DNA of 64,000 nt, taken from JAVJSU01 sp040219275. Lineage in GTDB: Bacteria; Chloroflexota; Anaerolineae; Aggregatilineales; Phototrophicaceae. The notes under the pieces are model-generated. The model searched no databases. It saw only the letters and a program-made list of their open reading frames with translations, and was not told the origin of the DNA. Location of the stretch: positions 1 to 64,000 of the forward strand of contig JAVJSU010000099.1 of assembly GCA_040219275.1 (NCBI GenBank). Reading direction: 5' to 3'. Of the stretch, positions 42,886 through 52,913 are shown piece after piece (the stretch's first letter is position 1; each line of letters starts with the position of its first letter). A program made the translations under genes and the position numbers.

Positions 42886-44994
42886 ATGACATTGCACCAT
42901 CGTTTATTGAGTTGTTGTGCTTGCCTACTGGTCATGTTCTTAGTTGCGGCATGTCAGCAGGAGAACAGTGTGGTACCGCCGACACGTGTGCCTAGTCTTA
43001 CACCTATCCCACCAACAATCACACCCACCGCCGAACCCACACAATCCATTGTCCAAAATTCAATAAGAACGCCCCGCACGTTTGCGGAAAACCCGCTTAA
43101 TCAATCATATGTTCGCATTATCAATGCAAGTCCCGATCTCATGCCAATTTCGATAGATATTCAGGGCTTACTCGTTGCTACAGGTCTAACCTATCCATTG
43201 ATAACGTCGTCAACAGGTATCGAAGCCGGTCAATATAGCGTTACGGTTAGCACAGCAGATAATCCCACCCTACTCCAACAGGAAATTACATTAGTCGGTA
43301 CAGCCGCAAAAATCCTGATGATTACAGGCACAGCAGATGCACCAAACTTAAGCATATTTGACGATAATCGTGAACCACTGAATCAGGATGAGGCACGCGT
43401 AAGTTTCATTCACGCTATTGCAAATGGACCCGCCGTGAGTGTACAGGCAAATGATACAACGATTTCTACCCCGCTCGATTTCGGACAAAAATCCACGCCT
43501 ACGGTATTATCAGCAGGCACAACTGAATTCATTTTCCAGAACAACGAACAAGGTTTTCTCACGCATCAAGTAACGCTCAGATCACGGCGCGCCTCAACAT
43601 TTGTAGTGTTAGGGACAGTGGAAGACCCGCAGGTTATCGAATTTGGGGAGGCCGTTTCCGGTAGTGCACAGGTTAGGTTTATTCATGCCGCACCAGAAGT
43701 TATTGCGGTGGATATTTACATGGATAATCAATCTGTTGTGAATGATTTCGGATTTACAAGAAGCACGGAGCGTAGCGCATTCGCCGCAAAAACCTATAAT
43801 CTGAACTTGTTCCGTGCGGGTGAAACGCCGGATAGTGGCGATCCTTTGCTTTCTACAACGATAAATGTGCTAGCAGATCAGCCAATCTCGATTGTCATTG
43901 CGGGCACAACAGACTCACCGTTAGCCATTCGCGTGGTTGACAATTTGAGCATCATTCGTCCAGGATTGGCGCGCATTTCATTCTTGAACCCGCTTGCGGA
44001 ATATCCGAATGTGAATATTGCATTTTCTGGTGGAACAGTTCCCGGTGTCCCTGACTTCTTAGGTTATGGACAGGTTAGCCCACCCGCAGAACTCGAATCA
44101 GATACCTATACAATTACATGGACTGACATTACCATTGCCGGAGACGGCGAGATCATAGAGCGTGCCGATAATATCGAACTCCAATCAGGACGATACTACT
44201 TATATGTAGTGACGGCGCTCGGTGAAGAAGAAACCACACCGTTGATCTTCAGCGAAACTGTTGATGTCGACCAATCGTTAATTGATGTTCCTCTTGACCA
44301 AGAAATTACCCCCATCCCATCAAGCCCTACACGCTTCCGCTTTGTTAATGCCAACGATGATGCTCTAACCGTCAACATATTCGTAGATACCTTGGAGGTC
44401 AGCGCCGCACTGGGTTACGGCGCAGGCACGAACTATGTAGTTGCTCCTGCTGGTTTCCAGACGATCACAGCGACCAATTCCGAAACTGACGCTACCCTTG
44501 CGTCACTCGACTACGAGTTTTCTGTTGCGACTGATTATAGTATTTTTATCTACGGCTATGAACTTGATGAATTTCGTATTGCCATTGTAGAAGATGAAAA
44601 CCCCGCCTTTAGCCAGAACAACACATCGTATTTGCGGATGGTGAACCTAAGTAGCGATAATAGCGTCGTATTTCAGCTTGGCTATTCACCATCACCGGAA
44701 GTACGTGCCCCGGTTGCAAGTTCCACAGAATCGCTTGACCCGGTGCGTCCAGCGGTGCCACTTGGAATTTCACGGATTTCTGGCGAGGTTGTCGCTATGA
44801 CCGCATCCATATATTCGCCTGTTACGGCGGGTAATTTAGATTTACTGGTTATTGACCCAGGCGCAAATGTCATTGCAGGCACATTTGTAGACTCGTCGTT
44901 AGAAGCAGACACAACCTATGATTTTGTCATTTATCAAGACCTATACTCAACACGGCGCATTAAAGGCTTCTTAATCGCTCAGAGTACACCTTGA
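42886..44994 (+). CDS. DUF4397 repeat lipoprotein
   Basis: A 702-residue protein with a lipoprotein signal peptide: basic start, hydrophobic core, lipobox V-A-A-C at about residues 20-23. A Pro/Thr-rich linker (about residues 28-50) leads to about six DUF4397-like units, starting near residues 66, 170, 260, 362, 483 and 583. Their opening motifs run R-[IF]-[IV]-[NH]-A. GGAGGGG precedes the ATG. It lies 124 bases after the DUF4397-SH3 gene, beyond a terminator, so it probably has its own promoter. The role is unknown; the architecture suggests a long surface stalk. Confidence 0.86.
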   Translation: MTLHHRLLSCCACLLVMFLVAACQQENSVVPPTRVPSLTPIPPTITPTAEPTQSIVQNSIRTPRTFAENPLNQSYVRIINASPDLMPISIDIQGLLVATGLTYPLITSSTGIEAGQYSVTVSTADNPTLLQQEITLVGTAAKILMITGTADAPNLSIFDDNREPLNQDEARVSFIHAIANGPAVSVQANDTTISTPLDFGQKSTPTVLSAGTTEFIFQNNEQGFLTHQVTLRSRRASTFVVLGTVEDPQVIEFGEAVSGSAQVRFIHAAPEVIAVDIYMDNQSVVNDFGFTRSTERSAFAAKTYNLNLFRAGETPDSGDPLLSTTINVLADQPISIVIAGTTDSPLAIRVVDNLSIIRPGLARISFLNPLAEYPNVNIAFSGGTVPGVPDFLGYGQVSPPAELESDTYTITWTDITIAGDGEIIERADNIELQSGRYYLYVVTALGEEETTPLIFSETVDVDQSLIDVPLDQEITPIPSSPTRFRFVNANDDALTVNIFVDTLEVSAALGYGAGTNYVVAPAGFQTITATNSETDATLASLDYEFSVATDYSIFIYGYELDEFRIAIVEDENPAFSQNNTSYLRMVNLSSDNSVVFQLGYSPSPEVRAPVASSTESLDPVRPAVPLGISRISGEVVAMTASIYSPVTAGNLDLLVIDPGANVIAGTFVDSSLEADTTYDFVIYQDLYSTRRIKGFLIAQSTP

Positions 44995-45028
44995 CGCTAG
45001 TCTTGGTTGACATCTACGCCTATAATCC

Positions 45029-46027
45029 ATGCCGCATTTTAGATTAAAAACACACGGGCGGTTGAGTTTGCATATTTTGATAACTGGCATTAATGGATTT
45101 GTTGGGACACATCTCACGCGTTATCTTCAGAGTGTCATGCCGTTTGCAGAATTGCATGGCACTATTTTTAATGGCAAGCCTGAAAATCTTATAGATAAAG
45201 TTAATTATCATCAACTTGATCTTAAAGATACTGATCGAGTAAATAGACTCATCCGTGAAGCCCAACCTGATTTAATTTTCCACCTTGCCGCGTATGCCTT
45301 TGTCCCAGATTCATTCGTTGATCCGTGGCAAACGCTAGAAAATAATATGAAATCTCAGCTAAACCTGTTTGAAGCCTGTCGGTTATGCGATATTCAACCG
45401 AAGATATTTATAACCAGTTCAGCAACGGTCTATGGCTCAGTACAACCGGACGAAATCCCATTGACAGAAAATGCGCCCTTACGACCATCTAATCCTTATG
45501 CGTTAAGTAAGATAGTACAAGAAACGATGGCGTTACAATATCAGATTACCTATGGTTGGCATGTGGTTTGTGCACGCCTATTCAACCATATCGGACCGGG
45601 ACAAAATGCAAATTTCGTCGCCCCTGCATTCGCCCAACAAATCGCACAAATCGAAGTAGGCACTCAGGAACCTGTCATTCGTGTTGGTGATCTCAGTGAT
45701 AAACGGGACTTTATTGATGTGCGTGATGCCGTAAGAGCCTACAAATTGATTCTAGAAAATGGTGCTTCTGGTGAAATTTATAATATCGCCAGCGGACGTT
45801 CCTATCGGATTCAATTCATACTTGATCATCTTATAAGACACAGTTCACACAAAAATATTCGCGTTGAAGTTGACAAAAGCCTTCTACGATCTACCTCAAC
45901 ACCCATTTTGCAGGGGGACTATACAAAGTTGCACAAAGCTACTGGCTGGTCACCAGAAATACCTATCGAACAAACGCTTGAAGACATCCTTAATGACGCT
46001 CGGCAACGCATCCGTAAAAATGAATAA
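45029..46027 (+). CDS. NAD-dependent epimerase/dehydratase (GDP-mannose dehydratase or reductase-like)
   Basis: A 332-residue extended SDR. The NAD loop T-G-I-N-G-F-V-G-T-H is near residue 20. The catalytic Ser lies in S-S-A-T-V-Y-G, and Y-A-L-S-K (about residue 155) supplies Tyr and Lys. The R-L-F-N-H-I-G-P-G-Q segment resembles GDP-6-deoxy-mannose reductase (Rmd) and GDP-mannose 4,6-dehydratase. It heads the polysaccharide cluster. The start is uncertain: an in-frame TTG at 45062 would give a standard N-terminus directly before the Rossmann fold. Substrate remains open. Confidence 0.85.
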   Translation: MPHFRLKTHGRLSLHILITGINGFVGTHLTRYLQSVMPFAELHGTIFNGKPENLIDKVNYHQLDLKDTDRVNRLIREAQPDLIFHLAAYAFVPDSFVDPWQTLENNMKSQLNLFEACRLCDIQPKIFITSSATVYGSVQPDEIPLTENAPLRPSNPYALSKIVQETMALQYQITYGWHVVCARLFNHIGPGQNANFVAPAFAQQIAQIEVGTQEPVIRVGDLSDKRDFIDVRDAVRAYKLILENGASGEIYNIASGRSYRIQFILDHLIRHSSHKNIRVEVDKSLLRSTSTPILQGDYTKLHKATGWSPEIPIEQTLEDILNDARQRIRKNE

Positions 46028-46077
46028 TCGAATTATCATTGCTGAGCATATTTTATGGAAGGATACGTACTCTAATT

Positions 46078-46863
46078 ATGCTGATTGATACACATTGCCA
46101 CATCAATTTCAATGCTTATGACGATGATCGAGCTGACCTTATTGAGCGTGCATCAGATGTTGGCGTTAAGAAAATTATCATTCCGGCCATTGACCTTGAA
46201 ACAGGTGAGCAAATTCTCAACCTCGTTGACGAATACGATGGGGTTTACGGCGCGGTTGGCATTCATCCCAATAGTACAGCAGATTTCTCCTCTGCGGAGA
46301 TTGATACCATTCGCAAGCAAACTCAGCACGCAAAAATTCTGGCAATTGGAGAAATCGGATTAGATTATCATTGGGACAAAAGTCCAAAAGCCAAACAAGC
46401 CGAAGCGTTTGAGGAACAACTTGCACTAGCCGCTAAATTGGAGTTGCCCGTTATTATTCATAATCGCGAAGCAAGTGAAGATGTAATGGCAATTCTTGAA
46501 AGTTGGATCACAACATTGCCGGATAGCCTCAAGTCACGTCCCGGTGTGCTCCACTCATTTTCCGCACCCCGTACAATAGCCGAACGCGCTCTTGATGCTA
46601 GTTTTTATCTCGGTTTTACAGGACCCATCACATATAAAAACGCGGATGATCTTCGTCACATCGCCGCCCGTGTACCCTTAGACCGTCTACTGGTAGAAAC
46701 AGACGGGCCTTTCCTCACCCCAACACCCTTTCGGGGCAAACGAAACGAACCTGCTTATATACCCTACATCGTTGAGCGTCTCGCGTCTTTAAAAACTATT
46801 AGTGTAGAAAAACTCACCGAAGCGACAACAGCGAATGCGATTAGGCTATTCAAAATTCCATAA
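46078..46863 (+). CDS. tatD: TatD-family metal-dependent hydrolase
   Basis: A 261-residue TIM-barrel hydrolase. Metal ligands appear as D-T-H-C-H (residues about 4-8), E-I-G-L-D near 92, a His in V-I-I-H-N-R near 127, H-S-F near 155 and the final E-T-D-G-P near 205. TatD-type enzymes are 3'-5' DNA/RNA exonucleases or D-aminoacyl-tRNA deacylase-like in different lineages. I chose the ATG at 46078, which gives the normal family length. No close ribosome-binding site is seen for it. Confidence 0.93.
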   Translation: MLIDTHCHINFNAYDDDRADLIERASDVGVKKIIIPAIDLETGEQILNLVDEYDGVYGAVGIHPNSTADFSSAEIDTIRKQTQHAKILAIGEIGLDYHWDKSPKAKQAEAFEEQLALAAKLELPVIIHNREASEDVMAILESWITTLPDSLKSRPGVLHSFSAPRTIAERALDASFYLGFTGPITYKNADDLRHIAARVPLDRLLVETDGPFLTPTPFRGKRNEPAYIPYIVERLASLKTISVEKLTEATTANAIRLFKIP

Positions 46864-46953
46864 TATGGCGCGATTTCTGCGACACATGGTTTTAAATTAG
46901 GCAACAATTGGTAGAATGGATCTCGTTATCAATTTAGTTAGCGGATATTTTCA

Positions 46954-47898
46954 TTGACAAACACCTATCCTCTTGCTCTGTCAATTATCATTGTGAATTG
47001 GAATGTCAGAGACCTGTTGCGTAATTGCCTACAAAGCATTTATGACAATCACAAAGATAACTTAACTATCGAGGTTATCGTCGTTGATTCTGACAGTCAT
47101 GATGCCTCTGTGGAGATGATTCAGAAGGAATTTGAGCAGGTGGTGCTTCTGGCACAGTCAGCAAATGTGGGCTTCACTAAAGGCAATAACATCGGTCTTG
47201 AAGTTGCCCGAGGAAAATATATTCTGCTCCTCAATCCTGATACGGAAATTATTGGGGATAGCCTGCAACAAATGGTACGTTTTCTTGAGGCGCACACGGA
47301 TGTTGGCATCGCAGGACCACATACGCTAAATACAGATGGTACTTATCAGTCAACCCGTAGACGATTTCCAACAATCATGACGGCATTTTTTGAAAGCACA
47401 TGGTTACAGCCATTCGCACCAAAAGCCATTTTAGAGCATTTCTACGTTAGCGAATTTGCCGACGACGCTACTATTGAGGTCGATTGGGTACAGGGATCGG
47501 CTTTGATGGCACGTCGCGAAGTCTATGAACAAATTGGCGGTTTGGACACGGGTTTTGTAATGTTTTCTGAAGAGATGGATTGGTGCAAACGGGCAAAGGA
47601 TGCTGGTTGGAAGGTCTTCTATCTTGGCGATGCCCTTATAACCCATCATGGGGGCAAAAGCACCGAGCAAGTCACTGCCAATAAGCATATCTACTTTCAG
47701 GAAAGTAAACTACGCTACTTTCACAAACATCACGGATGGCTAGTTGCATCGCTGTTACGTGCATTCCTGCTTTCAACCTATGCTATACAAATTGGTATCG
47801 AAGGCATAAAGAGCCTGCTTGGTAGCAAACGTGCGATGCGTCAGGAACGTATCCAAGCTTATTGGCAGGTTATCCGTTCCGGGTTGAAGGTTAGTTAA
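46954..47898 (+). CDS. family 2 glycosyltransferase
   Basis: A 314-residue GT2 enzyme: S-I-I-I-V-N-W-N-V near the start, V-V-D-S-D-S-H-D near residue 48, G-F-T-K-G-N-N-I-G-L near 72 and the N-P-D-T-E metal site near 90. The acceptor-side W-V-Q-G-S-A-L-M-A-R and E-E-M-D-W-C-K-R segments are typical of rhamnosyl or similar transferases. No membrane helix is clear except one weak hydrophobic stretch near residue 265. The start is TTG. Its stop shares one base with the GT4 start (TAATG). Confidence 0.93.
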   Translation: MTNTYPLALSIIIVNWNVRDLLRNCLQSIYDNHKDNLTIEVIVVDSDSHDASVEMIQKEFEQVVLLAQSANVGFTKGNNIGLEVARGKYILLLNPDTEIIGDSLQQMVRFLEAHTDVGIAGPHTLNTDGTYQSTRRRFPTIMTAFFESTWLQPFAPKAILEHFYVSEFADDATIEVDWVQGSALMARREVYEQIGGLDTGFVMFSEEMDWCKRAKDAGWKVFYLGDALITHHGGKSTEQVTANKHIYFQESKLRYFHKHHGWLVASLLRAFLLSTYAIQIGIEGIKSLLGSKRAMRQERIQAYWQVIRSGLKVS

Positions 47899-49064
47899 TG
47901 CGAATCGGCATTATTGCAGGGGAATACCCGCCCCACCAAGGTGGCGTAGGCGCATATACAAGAATTATCGCACTGCGATTGATCGAACTTGGTCATTCAG
48001 TTTCCATCCTTTGTGGCAACGATGCGATTGAACCCGACGACCGTATTCACCTACAAAATAGCATCACTTCGTGGAATATCTTGAGCTTACGGCAGATTTC
48101 ACGTTGGGCAACCGCTGAAAAATTAGACATCATCAATATTCAGTTTGAAACCGCCGCTTTTGGTATGTCTCCATGGGTGCATTTTATTCCACGCATCACC
48201 AGTGTACCTGTTGTGACCACGTTTCATGACCTTCTTGTGCCGTATCTGTTTCCAAAAGCGGGCGCACTGCGGCAATGGATTACGCGCTATCTTGCACAGA
48301 AATCAAACGGGATTATTCTCACCAATCAAGAAGATTACGCCCAAACCAACGCAATAAAGATGCGTAAGTTGATCCCGATTGGCAGTAACATCAGCACAAC
48401 TTTGCCAGCAGATTTCGATAGATCGCGATGGCGAGAAACTATGGGCGTAAATTCAGATGATTTTCTGATGGCGCATTTTGGCTTTATGAATCGCACCAAA
48501 GGGATTGAGATTTTGCTGGAAGACATGGCGGTTATCCGTCAACATTATCAATACCCACTTAAGCTCGTGATGATTGGTGGTAAAACAGGCTACAGCGATC
48601 CATCAAATGCCGACTATGCCGATGAAATAGACTCAAAAATCCAGCGATTACAGTTAGAGGATTCTATCATCTGGACGGGATACGTTGACGATACGGAAGT
48701 CAGCGCGCATTTAATAGCGAGTGATGTGGTGGTCTTACCATTTAAAGACGGGGCATCCTATCGCAGAGGTAGCCTCATGGCGGCGATCCATCACGGCTGT
48801 GCGATCATCACCACCGCCCCCCGCGTGTATGTGCCGACCTTCGTCGATGAAGAGAACATGCTTCTCGCCCGCGCACTCATCCTTGATGAGTCTATTCCAC
48901 CCTATACCCATGTCTCTCAGGAAATTTTACTACTCTATCGTAATCCAGAACTGAGAGAGAAATTGCGTCACGGTGCCTCCAAACTTGCTGGTCATTTTGA
49001 TTGGAAAGGTATTGCAAAGAAATATGTTGATTTTTTCAATGTAGTGCTCGGAGTTCAGTCTTGA
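47898..49064 (+). CDS. family 4 glycosyltransferase
   Basis: A 388-residue GT-B fold enzyme. It begins with G-I-I-A-G-E-Y-P-P-H-Q-G-G-V-G-A-Y, typical of GT4 and GT1-like donors. A loop H-F-G-F-M-N-R-T-K-G precedes the donor domain. The C-terminal half has an E-x7-E-like segment in D-V-V-V-L-P-F-K-D-G-A-S-Y-R-R-G-S. It is coupled to the GT2 gene by TAATG and to the YfhO-like gene by a four-base overlap. It should add a sugar to the same surface polymer; donor and acceptor are unknown. Confidence 0.93.
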   Translation: MRIGIIAGEYPPHQGGVGAYTRIIALRLIELGHSVSILCGNDAIEPDDRIHLQNSITSWNILSLRQISRWATAEKLDIINIQFETAAFGMSPWVHFIPRITSVPVVTTFHDLLVPYLFPKAGALRQWITRYLAQKSNGIILTNQEDYAQTNAIKMRKLIPIGSNISTTLPADFDRSRWRETMGVNSDDFLMAHFGFMNRTKGIEILLEDMAVIRQHYQYPLKLVMIGGKTGYSDPSNADYADEIDSKIQRLQLEDSIIWTGYVDDTEVSAHLIASDVVVLPFKDGASYRRGSLMAAIHHGCAIITTAPRVYVPTFVDEENMLLARALILDESIPPYTHVSQEILLLYRNPELREKLRHGASKLAGHFDWKGIAKKYVDFFNVVLGVQS

Positions 49065-51337
49065 ATCAACCATTGACGAAACGGCTCCTGCGTCCTGATG
49101 TACTTGCAATTTGCTTCTTGATTCTATTGTGGTGGATATTTTTTTGGCGCTTATTCACCCCCGTTGATGTAGATCGCACGATGCTGGTTGAGGGTGATTT
49201 CTCCGGGCAATTTGTCGCTTTTGGCGCATATCAATTTGAGCGTTTCTCCGCCGGAGAAATTCCGTTGTGGAATCCATACAATAACGGTGGATTACCGTTC
49301 ATCGCGGACACCCAGGCGGCGGTCTTTTATCCTCCACGCCTCATTACGATTGCATTGACCAATGTGCTGGGTGGCAGTTGGAATTACAACACACTCCAAA
49401 TGGAGATGGTCGCCCATGTATTGCTTTATAGTCTGCTCATGTACCTGTTTTTGCGCAGACTTACACTTGATATCAACATTGAGTTAAGTGTCATCGGTAG
49501 TCTTGCTGGAGCGATCATTGCGGCTTACGGTGGCTTTATGTCCGGCTACCCCCCTTTACAATTGGCTTTATTAGAAGCGGCGATCTGGTTACCGCTTGCA
49601 TTACTCGGCATTCTTGAGGCGACGCGCTACAGCAATTTTCAGTGGCGATGGCTGGCATTAAGTGGCTTCGCGCTTGGTGTTTCATGGATGGCAGGACATC
49701 CACAAACGAGCTGGTTTGCAACCTATGTGTTAGTCGCTTATTTAGGCTACCGGATTTACGCTCAAAATCGACATTGGCGCATATTTTTAGTTGGAACCGG
49801 ATTGGTAGGTATTATTACTTTTGGCGTGGTGGCTGTGCAATTTATCCCCGGAATTGAATATAGCTTACTGACTATGCGAAGTGGCTTAAGTTTTGTCGAT
49901 AAAGGGAACGGCTTCCCTTTTCAAGACATCACACAATTCATTTTCCCCGGCATCGTTAGCATCTATTCGCCGTTATTTATCGGGGTAAGCGGACTCATTC
50001 TGGTCGTAATTGCTATTTACGGTAAAGTCCGCGATTATGTTTTTTGGGCAGTTGTGGCAGTAGTTGCACTCAGCTTGAGTTTCGGTGCAAACAGCGCGGT
50101 TTTTCATGTACTTTATAACCTCGCGCCGGGACTTAACCAATTTCGCGGACAAGAACGCGCCGCCTATCTAGTATCTGTCGCGTTTGCTGTTCTAGCCGGA
50201 CAAGGTCTAACATACTTGCTGGTCACTGCGAATAACCAAGCACAAACGCAGAAAATCCGCCGCATGTTGATCGGATTATTGGCATTTTCAGGCACAATAA
50301 CCGCCCTGATTTTCGTGTTGTGGTTTGGCGATATGGAATTTTATGGCTACGTGATTGGACCTGTATTTTTCAGTACAATCATCATCGCGTTTGTACTTTT
50401 CGTTATTTATCAACTCGGCGCACAAACTTCAACACGATGGGGCTATATTTTCCTCATCCTAATTGCGTTTGAGTTATTCACAGTTAATATCGACAACAGC
50501 AATTTTGAACCAGCCCGCTCAAATCCAATTGCCACGCCTTCATTGGTCGAAACAATTCTGCAAGACCAACAGGATGAAGCCATGCCGTTTCGGGTAGATG
50601 GCAATTTCTTTGGCTTATATGGGAATTACGCCTCACTTTACGGAGTGCAGGATATTCGTGGAATCAGCCCGCTATTTTTGGATGGATCTCATGCCATTAT
50701 TCAACGTGAACTTCCATCAGAAGTCGCATGGGAGTTATTCGCTGTTCGCTATGTGTTACTCGGCACAGACACGATTCCAACAGACGCAGAAAACATCGGA
50801 ACGCAAACCTATCGAGGCGAACGTGTTGACCTGCACCGCATCGACTCTCCGCGTCCCGTTGCCCTACTCATGTACGACTATGAGATTCTTGATAGCGATG
50901 AGTTCGCACGCGCATTATTGGCTGATCCCAATTTTGATGAACGCACCACGATCATTCTGGACGAAGCGCCACCGATTGAAATTACCGCACATGATAGCAT
51001 TACCGAAAACGTTGAGAACAGCGTGGAGTTTCTCAGCTTTGAACCAGAACGTTACGAGATCAGCGTAGAGACTACCGAAAATGCCATTCTGTCGCTATCT
51101 CAGGTAGACTATCCCGGCTGGAAGGCAAAAATAGACGGCGAACCAAGCGATCTTATCCGCGCTTATGGGGCGTTGACTGCGCTCCCGATTTCAGCCGGTA
51201 GCCATACTATCGAACTGTATTTTGATCCGATCAGCTTCAAAGTCGGCGCAGTCTTGAGTCTGGTCACGTGGATCGGTCTGAGTATACTAGCGATCTGGTC
51301 GATAATCATCAGCAGGCAAGCGCATGACAAATCTTAA
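49061..51337 (+). CDS. YfhO-family membrane protein (GT-C type)
   Basis: A 758-residue polytopic protein with about 11-13 membrane segments and a large C-terminal extracytoplasmic domain (about 500-725). The first extracytoplasmic loop contains E-G-D-F-S-G-Q-F and W-N-P-Y-N-N-G-G-L-P-F, the YfhO/GT-C signature; acidic residues there are candidate catalytic bases. YfhO-like enzymes decorate wall polymers such as lipoteichoic acid with sugars. The start is TTG with GGAG seven bases upstream. It overlaps the GT4 gene by four bases and the next gene by 14. Confidence 0.88.
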   Translation: MNQPLTKRLLRPDVLAICFLILLWWIFFWRLFTPVDVDRTMLVEGDFSGQFVAFGAYQFERFSAGEIPLWNPYNNGGLPFIADTQAAVFYPPRLITIALTNVLGGSWNYNTLQMEMVAHVLLYSLLMYLFLRRLTLDINIELSVIGSLAGAIIAAYGGFMSGYPPLQLALLEAAIWLPLALLGILEATRYSNFQWRWLALSGFALGVSWMAGHPQTSWFATYVLVAYLGYRIYAQNRHWRIFLVGTGLVGIITFGVVAVQFIPGIEYSLLTMRSGLSFVDKGNGFPFQDITQFIFPGIVSIYSPLFIGVSGLILVVIAIYGKVRDYVFWAVVAVVALSLSFGANSAVFHVLYNLAPGLNQFRGQERAAYLVSVAFAVLAGQGLTYLLVTANNQAQTQKIRRMLIGLLAFSGTITALIFVLWFGDMEFYGYVIGPVFFSTIIIAFVLFVIYQLGAQTSTRWGYIFLILIAFELFTVNIDNSNFEPARSNPIATPSLVETILQDQQDEAMPFRVDGNFFGLYGNYASLYGVQDIRGISPLFLDGSHAIIQRELPSEVAWELFAVRYVLLGTDTIPTDAENIGTQTYRGERVDLHRIDSPRPVALLMYDYEILDSDEFARALLADPNFDERTTIILDEAPPIEITAHDSITENVENSVEFLSFEPERYEISVETTENAILSLSQVDYPGWKAKIDGEPSDLIRAYGALTALPISAGSHTIELYFDPISFKVGAVLSLVTWIGLSILAIWSIIISRQAHDKS

Positions 51338-52808
51338 CCTCCATCACATCCTTTCCAACCAACGCCTATATAGTCTACTTGTTGGGGTCAGCATTGGTGT
51401 TGTAGGTGGATTGCTGGCGATTTTAGTGGTAACACTGGGTCCTGTTATCACCCTAGGTCTGATCCTAGGGTTGACTGCCGGATTATATATCCTGACTGAC
51501 CTTTACGGCGCATTTTATGCGGTCATCTTTGTGCTCATGCTCATTCCGTTTGGGACATTGCCCTTTGACCTTGGTTTTACCCCCACCCTGCTAGACTCCG
51601 CTATCGGTGGCTTTCTACTCGTTTACCTTGTCCAGTGGATGACCGGCAAACGCTACGGTTTACAACTCACACCCATTCATATTCTGGTGTTCATATACTT
51701 CATATGGTTATTGCTCAGTTTTGCGCTTGGCTTACGCTATGCTCCGTTTACGGTGACAATCATTCGCCAATTCGCCCAAACCCTCTTGAGCATCGGGCTG
51801 GTTTTTGTTCTTGTAGATGTTTTGCGTGACGTGAAAGCGTTAAGAAGACTCGTCCTCGTCATACTCATTGGTATCGGCACGCAAGCCCTTATCACGCTTG
51901 GACTTTACGTTCTGCCGGACACGATTGCGGAAAATATCTTGAACCGCTTCGGCAGAATCGGCTATCCGGTTGGTGGTGTCATCCGCTACATTGAAGCCAA
52001 TCCAGAATTCCCAGAACGCGCCATCGGCACATGGATTGATCCAAACTCGCTCGGTGGGGTTTTGGCGATTGCCGCTGTAGTCATTGCCCCGCAAGCCTTC
52101 GCAGAAAAACCCGTTTTACGTTATCGGTGGCTAACATTGCTCGTTTTAGGGTTGGTAGTGCTCAGCCTTATCCTGTCATTTTCACGCGCATCTATGTTAG
52201 CAATGGCAATTGGTTTCGCAATCATTGCTTTCGTGCGCTATCGCCGCTTCATCCCCTTCCTGATGATAGGGGCATTGCTCTTATTATTTTTACCGCAGAC
52301 GCAGGGTTACATCGAACGCTTTATAGATGCTTTTACTGCGGCAGACCTCGCCACACAGATGCGCCTCGGCGAATATTCAGATTCATTCCGGTTAATCCAA
52401 CGTTACCCGATTTTCGGCGTTGGTTTTACTGGTACCCCTGATATTGATATTTATACGGATGTTGCCAGTATGTATCTCATCATGGCAAATCAAATTGGGT
52501 TGGTGGGGGTCGGCATTTACCTGACAACGATATTCGGCGTGTTCAGCTATGGGATTTACGCATGGCAATACGCACGTAAAAATACCGCGCTAGACGCAAT
52601 TCATCTGGGGTATCATGCCGCCCTGCTCACCGCGCTTACGAATGCAGTAGCGGATCTCTATTTCTTTCGAATAGACTTTCAAGCGCCAATCACGCTGTTC
52701 TGGTTAACCGTTGCGCTTTGTCTAGCAAGCTCACGCCTTGCAATCGAAAAAGCAAACTCCTCTGACCATACAGAATCAGGTGTTGTCAAAAATAAACACT
52801 TGCATTAG
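51324..52808 (+). CDS. O-antigen ligase/polymerase-family membrane protein
   Basis: A 494-residue polytopic protein with about 12 membrane segments. The Wzy/WaaL-type region contains G-T-W-I-D-P-N-S-L-G-G-V-L near residue 232, R-A-S-M-L-A-M near 290 and R-Y-P-I-F-G-V-G near residue 356. The large loop and C-terminal H-L-G-Y-H-A motif resemble polymerases of surface polysaccharides. It is the last gene of the polysaccharide cluster, overlapping the YfhO-like gene. Polymerase versus ligase cannot be decided from sequence. Confidence 0.85.
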   Translation: MTNLNLHHILSNQRLYSLLVGVSIGVVGGLLAILVVTLGPVITLGLILGLTAGLYILTDLYGAFYAVIFVLMLIPFGTLPFDLGFTPTLLDSAIGGFLLVYLVQWMTGKRYGLQLTPIHILVFIYFIWLLLSFALGLRYAPFTVTIIRQFAQTLLSIGLVFVLVDVLRDVKALRRLVLVILIGIGTQALITLGLYVLPDTIAENILNRFGRIGYPVGGVIRYIEANPEFPERAIGTWIDPNSLGGVLAIAAVVIAPQAFAEKPVLRYRWLTLLVLGLVVLSLILSFSRASMLAMAIGFAIIAFVRYRRFIPFLMIGALLLLFLPQTQGYIERFIDAFTAADLATQMRLGEYSDSFRLIQRYPIFGVGFTGTPDIDIYTDVASMYLIMANQIGLVGVGIYLTTIFGVFSYGIYAWQYARKNTALDAIHLGYHAALLTALTNAVADLYFFRIDFQAPITLFWLTVALCLASSRLAIEKANSSDHTESGVVKNKHLH

Positions 52809-52913
52809 ACTAGCGCAGTTATTTTGCAAACTTTTAAATAGCTTTCCGCTCCACACAACACACTCCCGTGCCATAGTGGGGCAATTCCATGGAAAGGGGA
52901 ATTCAAAACATCC

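Noticed and set aside
52860..52905. Possible S6:S18-binding leader hairpin before rpsF
   Set aside because: Short stems (AATTCC/GGAATT and CCA/TGG) can be drawn, but I could not match the consensus bulge convincingly.
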